9,717 nucleotides of DNA from Alphaproteobacteria bacterium (lineage in GTDB: Bacteria > Pseudomonadota > Alphaproteobacteria > Micavibrionales > UBA2020), in NCBI GenBank assembly GCA_020853455.1, contig JADYYV010000118.1, positions 1 through 9,717 on the forward strand. The letters run 5' to 3'. Within the stretch, counting starts at the first letter, position 1. The number at the start of each line of letters is the position of its first letter. The notes beneath the pieces were generated by a model. It was not told the DNA's origin and did not search any database. It worked only from the letters and a program-made list of their open reading frames with translations. A program made the position numbers and the translations under genes. Below, in pieces: positions 5,080-9,717 of this stretch.

Positions 5080-7485
5080 TTAAGTGCCGTAATGGTCGCC
5101 GCCCAGTATCTCGCGTTTGCCGACATGGTTGGCGGCGGTAATCAGACCTTCTTTTTCCATGCGCTCGACGATGCGGGCGGCACGGTTATAGCCGATCTGC
5201 AGGTGGCGCTGGATAAAGCTGGTGGAAACTTTCCGCTCCCGGATGACAATCGCGACCGCCTGATCGTACAAGTCGTCGCCGCTGCCTTCGCCGGAGCCGA
5301 CTTCACCGAAGCCGCCTTCCTCATCCTCGCCGTCTGTCACCCCATCAATGTAATTCGGAACGCCTTGGCTGCGCAAGAAGGACACGATTTTCTCTACCTC
5401 GTCATCGGCCACAAAGGGGCCGTGGACTCTGGTAATACGCCCGCCGGCCGCCATATAGAGCATATCGCCCTGTCCGAGCAGCTGTTCGGCGCCGCCTTCC
5501 CCTAATATCGTCCGGCTGTCGATCTTGGAGGTCACCTGGAAGCTGATCCGGGTCGGGAAGTTTGCCTTAATCACGCCCGTGATGACATCGACCGAGGGTC
5601 GCTGGGTTGCCATGATCAGGTGGATGCCGGCCGCCCGCGCCATCTGGGCGAGGCGCTGGATCGCGTTTTCCACTTCTTTGCCCGCCACCAGCATCAGGTC
5701 GGCGAATTCGTCGACGATGATGACGATAAAGGGCAGGTCGTTCAGCGGGATCGGCTGTTCTTCATAGATCGGCTTGCCTGTGTCGGAATCGAAGCCGGTC
5801 TGGATTTTGTGCATCAGCACTTCGCCGGTGCCGCGTGCGGCGCGGATGCGTTCATTAAATCCGTCGATATTGCGCACGCCCAGTTTCGACATCGCGCGGT
5901 AGCGGTCTTCCATTTCGCGCACGGCCCATTTCAGGGCGGTCACGGCCTTGTGCGCTTCGGTTACCACCGGGGTCAGCAGGTGCGGGATATCGTCATAGAC
6001 CGACAATTCCAGCATCTTGGGATCGATCATGATGAAACGGCATTGCTCCGGCGACAGGCGGTACAGCAGCGACAGGATCATCGTGTTGACGGCAACCGAC
6101 TTGCCCGAGCCGGTCGTGCCGGCCACCAGCAAATGCGGCATCCGTGTCAGGTCGGCGATGATGGGATCGCCGGCGATATTCTTGCCCAGCACCAGCGGCA
6201 GTTTCGCTGTGTGCTTTTCGGATTCTTTCGTCGCCAGCAATTCCTTCAGGAACACCATCTCGCGCTTGGCATTCGGCAGTTCGATGCCGATCGCGTTCTT
6301 GCCGGGAACGACAGCGACGCGCACGGCGACCGAGCTCATGGAGCGCGCGATATCGTCGGAGAGGCCGATCACGCGGCTGGTTTTCGTACCCGGCGCCGGT
6401 TCCATTTCGTACAGCGTCACGATCGGGCCGGGGCTGACCTTCAGGATGTCGCCCTGCACGCCGAAATCGGCGAGCGTGGTTTGCAGCATCTCGGCGTTTT
6501 TCTGCAGCGCGGGTTCGTCCAGTTTCGTCACCGACTGCGCGCGGTCCAGCAGCAGGTCGAGCGACGGCAGCTGCCATTCGTCTTCGGAGGTGCGCAGGTT
6601 CAGTTTTTTCTGTTTTTCTTCCTTGGCCGGTTTCGCGGGCTTGTCGCTGCGGATCGACAGGATCGGCTTGCGTTTCGCGGTCAGGGTTTCGTCGGCGGCG
6701 GCGGGCTCGGCATCCGGCTCGTCGGCTGCGTCTTCCTTGATGCGGATGCGGCGCGGTTTCGCGGGCGCGTCATTGGTGTAGGTTGTGTGCCATTTGCGGA
6801 AAGCGGTAAAGGCGGCTCCCGTGCGCTCCGCCGCGAAAGACGTCACATCGCGCGTGGTCGATAATCCGGCCATCCATTCGCCAAAACCGATGCCGAGCGC
6901 CAGCACATAGGTCACAGCGCAGAGCAGCGCCGCCGACAGTGCCACGAACAAGAACGCCATAGTGCCGAGCCAGCCCTGCAGGTTATTGCCGACCGCGTTG
7001 TAAATCAGCGCGCCGGCGGAGCCGCCCAGGTACGAGCCCGCGCCGAACATGTCGAAAGACGGCAGGCGTGCAAAAGCGATCGCGCCCAGCAGGACGGAGA
7101 AAACAAGCATCGGCAAACGCGCGCCCAAGCCCTGCATCGGCTTGCGCTTCACGATGCGCCAGCCCCAGACCATGAATGCCGCGCCGATCAAAAGCGCCGC
7201 CGCGCCCAGCGTCTGCAGCAGCAGGTCGGCGGCATATGCGCCGCTTTTGCCCAGAAAGTTTTGCACGACGGGATTGGTACCCGCCGTATTGAGAGACGGA
7301 TCTTTCGGATCATAGGTCAAAAGCGCGCCGAACAGCGCGAGACCCGCGCCCGCGAAGGCGACGCCGCCCAGATCGGTCAGGCGGTGGGCGATGAAACTTT
7401 GCATGTGGGCCGGCAGAAGCGGCGTTTTGCTGCCGCGTGATTTGACGGAAACCTTGCGCTGCGGCGCGCGCGAAAACAGACCCAT
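5080..7485 (-). CDS. ftsK: DNA translocase FtsK
   Basis: FtsK is the septum-anchored, ATP-driven double-stranded DNA pump that clears chromosome ends and activates XerCD at dif during division. The 801 residues show: four hydrophobic membrane segments (about 40-57, 88-108, 123-140, 172-200); a charged linker (about 205-300) shorter than the E. coli one; the alpha/beta motor with Walker A GTTGSGKS (456-463) and Walker B FIVIIVDEFADLM (Asp592, Glu593); MATQRPSVDVITGVIKANFPTRISFQV after it; an acidic glycine-rich joint (718-738); and the DNA-reading winged-helix gamma domain (about 738-797, IRERKVSTSFIQRHLQIGYNRAARIVERME). All parts needed for function are present. The ATG is preceded by GGGGGG at a short distance. 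The next gene starts 14 bp after its stop. Confidence 0.97.
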   Translation of the reverse strand: MGLFSRAPQRKVSVKSRGSKTPLLPAHMQSFIAHRLTDLGGVAFAGAGLALFGALLTYDPKDPSLNTAGTNPVVQNFLGKSGAYAADLLLQTLGAAALLIGAAFMVWGWRIVKRKPMQGLGARLPMLVFSVLLGAIAFARLPSFDMFGAGSYLGGSAGALIYNAVGNNLQGWLGTMAFLFVALSAALLCAVTYVLALGIGFGEWMAGLSTTRDVTSFAAERTGAAFTAFRKWHTTYTNDAPAKPRRIRIKEDAADEPDAEPAAADETLTAKRKPILSIRSDKPAKPAKEEKQKKLNLRTSEDEWQLPSLDLLLDRAQSVTKLDEPALQKNAEMLQTTLADFGVQGDILKVSPGPIVTLYEMEPAPGTKTSRVIGLSDDIARSMSSVAVRVAVVPGKNAIGIELPNAKREMVFLKELLATKESEKHTAKLPLVLGKNIAGDPIIADLTRMPHLLVAGTTGSGKSVAVNTMILSLLYRLSPEQCRFIMIDPKMLELSVYDDIPHLLTPVVTEAHKAVTALKWAVREMEDRYRAMSKLGVRNIDGFNERIRAARGTGEVLMHKIQTGFDSDTGKPIYEEQPIPLNDLPFIVIIVDEFADLMLVAGKEVENAIQRLAQMARAAGIHLIMATQRPSVDVITGVIKANFPTRISFQVTSKIDSRTILGEGGAEQLLGQGDMLYMAAGGRITRVHGPFVADDEVEKIVSFLRSQGVPNYIDGVTDGEDEEGGFGEVGSGEGSGDDLYDQAVAIVIRERKVSTSFIQRHLQIGYNRAARIVERMEKEGLITAANHVGKREILGGDHYGT

Positions 7486-7521
7486 GAACCCCCCGGTCGG
7501 TGGACAGAACAGCTAAACTCT

Positions 7522-7546
7522 AAAACCCTCTACAAGTGTAGCAGAG
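7522..7546 (-). terminator. Possible rho-independent terminator upstream of ftsK
   Basis: On the minus strand CTCTGCTAC, loop ACTT and GTAGAGGG form an 8-bp stem with one bulged G and one G-U pair. TTTT follows at once (7522-7525), then TAGAGTTT. It lies about 50 bp after the stop of the 63-residue gene and 37 bp before the ftsK ATG, so it would insulate ftsK. The stem is short and imperfect. The remainder of 7486-7596 shows no convincing promoter. Confidence 0.4.
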
Positions 7547-7596
7547 CTGCGAGTCGTCGCGCCATATTTTGTGGTGAAAATTTAGCGGCGGATGGC

Positions 7597-7788
7597 TTAC
7601 TTTTTCTTCTCTTCGCCCAGATCCAGCACGCCATTCGGGTCTTTCTCAACCAGATCAGCGACTTGATCATAGACAGAGGCGTTGTCGTTCATCTGCTCGC
7701 GCAGCGGCTCGTTCTGCGCGCCCACATTGCGGAAGAAAGTCGCGGCATCGCGCAAAAGTTTCGAGGCAAGCTGGGCGTAGGTGGCCAT
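7597..7788 (-). CDS. Small conserved-looking helical protein, 63 residues
   Basis: I cannot name a family. The start chosen is the ATG at 7786-7788, preceded by AAGGA 8-9 bases upstream; an in-frame TTG eight codons earlier lacks such a site. The protein is soluble, rich in helix-forming residues, and has two likely amphipathic helices (ATYAQLASKLLRDAATFFRNV and EQMNDNASVYDQVADLVEKD). It ends in an acidic-to-basic tail (LGEEKKK). There is no cysteine, signal peptide or membrane segment, and no DNA-binding motif that I can see. It is a separate transcription unit between pheA and ftsK, with terminator-like hairpins on both sides. Codon use and the strong ribosome site argue that it is real. 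Its function is unknown. Confidence 0.75.
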   Translation of the reverse strand: MATYAQLASKLLRDAATFFRNVGAQNEPLREQMNDNASVYDQVADLVEKDPNGVLDLGEEKKK

Positions 7789-7822
7789 CTGGTAATTCCT
7801 TGATAAGGACAAACAAGCATCG

Positions 7823-7857
7823 AAAAAATAGCATGGCTTCCGTGTTACCGCACGGAA
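7823..7857 (-). terminator. Probable terminator after pheA
   Basis: TTCCGTG (7838-7844) pairs perfectly with CACGGAA (7851-7857) over a 6-base loop. On the minus strand a run of six T (7823-7828) follows the stem after 9 bases, further than in a textbook terminator. A second small inverted repeat, TGCCATTATGGCA (7869-7881), sits directly after the pheA stop. Together they suggest a transcript end or an RNA 3'-end-protecting structure between pheA and the 63-residue gene. Confidence 0.5.
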
Positions 7858-7883
7858 AAAACTCTACCTGCCATTATGGCAAT

Positions 7884-8723
7884 TTACTTCCGGCGGAAGG
7901 CGTGGGACGGGTAAGTACCCAGCATCCGGATATCGGCCGCATAGAACCGCAGCTCGTCGATCGCGTACTGGAACGACACATCCTCCGGATGGCCTTCAAA
8001 TTCGCAATAGAAGGTGGCCGAATGGAATTTGTTGCCTTCCAGATAGCTTTCCAGTTTCAGGATGTTGATGCCGTTGGTGGCAAAACCGCCCAGCGCCTTG
8101 TAAAGCGCGGCCGGAATGTTGTGCACCTTGAACAGGATCGAGGTGATGAATTTCCTGCCCTTCGCGGGAGCCGGCGGTTTCGCGCCTTTGGCAAGCGCGA
8201 TGAAGCGCGTGGTGTTGCCTTCTTCGTCCTCGATATTCTTTTGCAGGATTTTCAGGCCATACAATTCGGCGGCCAGCGCCGATGCAATCGCGCCATGCGC
8301 CTTGTCGTTCATTTCGGCCACCTTCGCGGCGGAACCGGCGGTATCTTCGAACACCACGGGCTTCAATCCCAGCTCCGCGATGATCTTGCGGCATTGGGGC
8401 AGGGCGTGGATGTGGGAATAGACGGTCTTGATATCGGATACCTTCGCGCCCTCGACGCCCAGCAGGCAGTGATGCACGGGGATGAAATATTCCGCCACGA
8501 TCGACAGCGGTGATTTCGGCAGCAAATGATGGATGTCGGCGACGCGCCCGGCGATGGAATTATCGATCGGGATCATCGCATATTTCGCGCGCCCCGTTTC
8601 GGCGGCCTTGAACGCCTCCGCAAAGGTCGGGCAGGGCAGCGGTTCCAGCTTGGGGAAGGCGGCAAGGCAGGCCATGTGGGAATAAGCGCCCGCGCGGCCC
8701 TGAAACGATATTTTGTCTGTCAT
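7884..8723 (-). CDS. pheA: Prephenate dehydratase with C-terminal ACT domain
   Basis: The enzyme converts prephenate to phenylpyruvate, the committed step to phenylalanine. This is the monofunctional form (279 residues, no chorismate mutase domain). The catalytic domain shows FQGRAGAYSH (7-16), IPIDNSIAGRV (51-61) and the conserved NTTRF (160-164), whose Thr-Arg-Phe is needed for activity. An Ala/Pro/Lys linker leads to the ACT regulatory domain (about 181-270), with IPAALYKALGGFATNGIN and ILKLESYLEG at the places of the GALV and ESRP phenylalanine-binding motifs. The ESY variant is, as I recall, usual in alphaproteobacterial enzymes, so feedback control by phenylalanine is likely. The ATG has only a weak AAGAA ahead of it. 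The stop of the gene upstream is 18 bp away, suggesting co-transcription. Confidence 0.96.
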   Translation of the reverse strand: MTDKISFQGRAGAYSHMACLAAFPKLEPLPCPTFAEAFKAAETGRAKYAMIPIDNSIAGRVADIHHLLPKSPLSIVAEYFIPVHHCLLGVEGAKVSDIKTVYSHIHALPQCRKIIAELGLKPVVFEDTAGSAAKVAEMNDKAHGAIASALAAELYGLKILQKNIEDEEGNTTRFIALAKGAKPPAPAKGRKFITSILFKVHNIPAALYKALGGFATNGINILKLESYLEGNKFHSATFYCEFEGHPEDVSFQYAIDELRFYAADIRMLGTYPSHAFRRK

Positions 8724-8741
8724 GATTTTATTTCTTCGACG

Positions 8742-9524
8742 TTAAGGCGCGGGGTTGTCGAACCACCGCTTTTTCAGGCCATTCTGCCCCAGATTTTCGC
8801 CGCCCGCAATCTCGACGGTCATCATGCCGTGGCGCGTGTCCTGCGATCCGTGCATGTTGTAGTATCCCACGCGCGCGCCCTTGCCGCTTTCCACCAGCGG
8901 CAGCGCGATTTTGGCGACGGCCTTCCAGAAACCGCGTTTTTCTTCGCGGCTCGCGTTCAGCATGAAATCGGGGAAGGATTTATAATTCGGGTTCACAATC
9001 GCATAGTGTTCCTGCGCCTCTTTGGCGGCCGCGGGCAGCGGCAGCGATTTCATGCCATGCCCGATATCTGTGCCCAGCACATCCAGCTTGTTGTCGGCGA
9101 ACAGCTGCGCGATGCCCTGTTTCGGATGCGGGTGGAAACTGCGCAGCCGGCCGATGAATTCATGCCCGGGCGTGAACCCGTCGGTCAGCACATGGATATG
9201 CACTTCCTGCACTTGCGAATTCGTGTCGTTGCGGCCCATATCGGCAGCCTTGGAAAAATTGGTCAGCCATTGATGGTTGGCGGGATCGACGCGGTTTTTA
9301 TAAAGGTCAACGAAGGCGTCGGAAATGTCATCCCAGGCCTTGTCATCCGCCTTCGATTTCAAAAAATCGAGCCCGTCGGTGTGGCGCAGGCCGCTGACCG
9401 CGATGATGAAACTGGTATTGGCAATCGGCTTGCCCTCCGCCGCCTGCCCGTGCTGCACGGTGCGGGTGGTGGATGTTTGTGCAAAAGCCTTCAGCGCGTT
9501 TGTTTGATCGAACCAGTCGGACAC
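8742..9524 (-). CDS. Unrecognised protein, possibly two tandem degenerate HIT-like modules
   Basis: I do not recognise this 260-residue soluble protein with certainty. The start is GTG: AAGGGG lies 9 bases upstream and a stop codon lies in frame three codons before, so no earlier start exists. Residues about 37-116 and 172-232 each read like a HIT-fold unit: a strand pair, a long helix, a strand with Asn, then a final strand. The first ends in QVQEVHIHVLTDG (His109, His111), close to the HxHxH strand of histidine-triad nucleotide hydrolases. The second has GARVGYYNMHGSQDTRHGMMTVEIAGG, where NxG and the final GG fit but only His222 of the triad remains. If so, it is a divergent relative with an incomplete active site, perhaps binding rather than cleaving nucleotides. 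No signal peptide or membrane segment is seen. pheA follows after 18 bp. Confidence 0.7.
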   Translation of the reverse strand: MSDWFDQTNALKAFAQTSTTRTVQHGQAAEGKPIANTSFIIAVSGLRHTDGLDFLKSKADDKAWDDISDAFVDLYKNRVDPANHQWLTNFSKAADMGRNDTNSQVQEVHIHVLTDGFTPGHEFIGRLRSFHPHPKQGIAQLFADNKLDVLGTDIGHGMKSLPLPAAAKEAQEHYAIVNPNYKSFPDFMLNASREEKRGFWKAVAKIALPLVESGKGARVGYYNMHGSQDTRHGMMTVEIAGGENLGQNGLKKRWFDNPAP

Positions 9525-9543
9525 GGATGATTACCCCTTGGTC

Positions 9544-9583
9544 AGTATAATTACATAATGACCACTATTTGGTAAATGTAATT
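9544..9583 (-). promoter_or_regulatory. Inverted repeat overlapping a possible -10 box
   Basis: AATTACAT (9549-9556) and ATGTAATT (9576-9583) are exact inverted copies 19 bases apart. Between them ACCA (9561-9564) and TGGT (9570-9573) also pair. On the minus strand the repeat runs into TATACT (9544-9549), a good -10 hexamer about 20 bases upstream of the GTG start of the 8742-9524 gene, but no good -35 is found at 16-18 bases. It could be an operator for a dimeric repressor, or a hairpin at the end of the upstream gene, although no T-run follows. Confidence 0.4.
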
Positions 9584-9596
9584 GCGTGGGATAGGG

Positions 9597-9717
9597 CTAG
9601 CGTTTTGTTTTTACGGCTTTTTTCTTTGTCTTTGTCTTCGCCTTGGGCTTTGCTTCGACCGCAGCGGCGCAGGCGGCCCGGGTCCATTCCAGCAGGATAT
9701 CCTCGTCATCCAGCGCC
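9597..9717 (-). CDS. C-terminal end of an unidentified protein (5' part beyond the window)
   Basis: Reading back from the TAG (complement of 9597-9599), about 39 codons stay open to the right edge. They give a short acidic, helical piece (LDDEDILLEWTRAACAA) and a strongly basic tail (KPKAKTKTKKKAVKTKR). Lys-Ala-Thr tails like this occur on nucleic-acid-binding proteins, but nothing here identifies the gene. The gene is assumed real because the frame is open, uses GC-rich codons in its first part, and ends before an AT-rich intergenic gap. Confidence 0.55.
   Translation of the reverse strand, partial: ALDDEDILLEWTRAACAAAVEAKPKAKTKTKKKAVKTKR

Noticed and set aside
5620..6864. 414-codon plus-strand frame opposite ftsK.
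   Set aside because: It is His/Arg/Gln-rich with no motif and lies wholly over the conserved FtsK motor region.
8064..8081. ESY instead of ESRP in the ACT domain of prephenate dehydratase as a sign of lost feedback control.
   Set aside because: As far as I recall this variant is normal in alphaproteobacterial enzymes, and the rest of the ACT domain is intact.
1108..8636. Three GGGCAGGG (KOPS-like GGGNAGGG) octamers, all on the plus strand, at 1108-1115, 8397-8404 and 8629-8636.
   Set aside because: About one is expected by chance at this GC content, KOPS sequence in this lineage is unknown, and three hits cannot show strand polarity.

Overview
The window looks like ordinary chromosomal DNA from a GC-rich alphaproteobacterium. 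Three things point there: the housekeeping set (recR, ftsK, lolA, pheA), the ftsK-lolA neighbourhood, and a perfect TTAA-N7-TTAA (CtrA-type) box. The unusual accessory genes would suit an uncultured or Micavibrio-like lineage, but that is a guess. Every supported gene is on the minus strand, so transcription runs from high to low coordinates. No RNA gene, insertion sequence, CRISPR array or phage gene was found.

From the right edge, in transcription order: the lysine-rich C-terminus of an unidentified protein (9597-9717); a 72-bp AT-rich gap with an inverted repeat; an unrecognised GTG-start protein that may be two degenerate HIT-like modules (8742-9524); and, 18 bp later, prephenate dehydratase pheA (7884-8723), which may be co-transcribed with it. 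After a terminator-like hairpin comes a 63-residue helical protein (7597-7788), then a second weak hairpin. Next is a cell-envelope cluster: ftsK (5080-7485), a secreted protein of unknown function (4244-5065) and lolA (3589-4197).

The middle of the window holds the most unusual gene (1864-3447). Its protein of about 527 residues is mostly disordered and Ala/Pro/Lys/Glu-rich. It contains one compact segment resembling the LPD7-type domain of conjugative relaxases and polyvalent proteins, followed by an 8-residue tandem repeat. The gene has its own good promoter (3511-3539), the CtrA-like box in its leader (3481-3495) and a strong terminator (1801-1845).

At the left edge are a flavin-dependent ferredoxin-NADP reductase-type oxidoreductase with a TTG start (1048-1770), recR (392-985) and, 9 bp further, a HAD hydrolase cut by the window edge (1-382). 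No clearly new multi-gene system is visible. The best leads are the LPD7-like disordered protein with its CtrA box, the putative double HIT-like protein beside pheA, and the secreted protein between ftsK and lolA.
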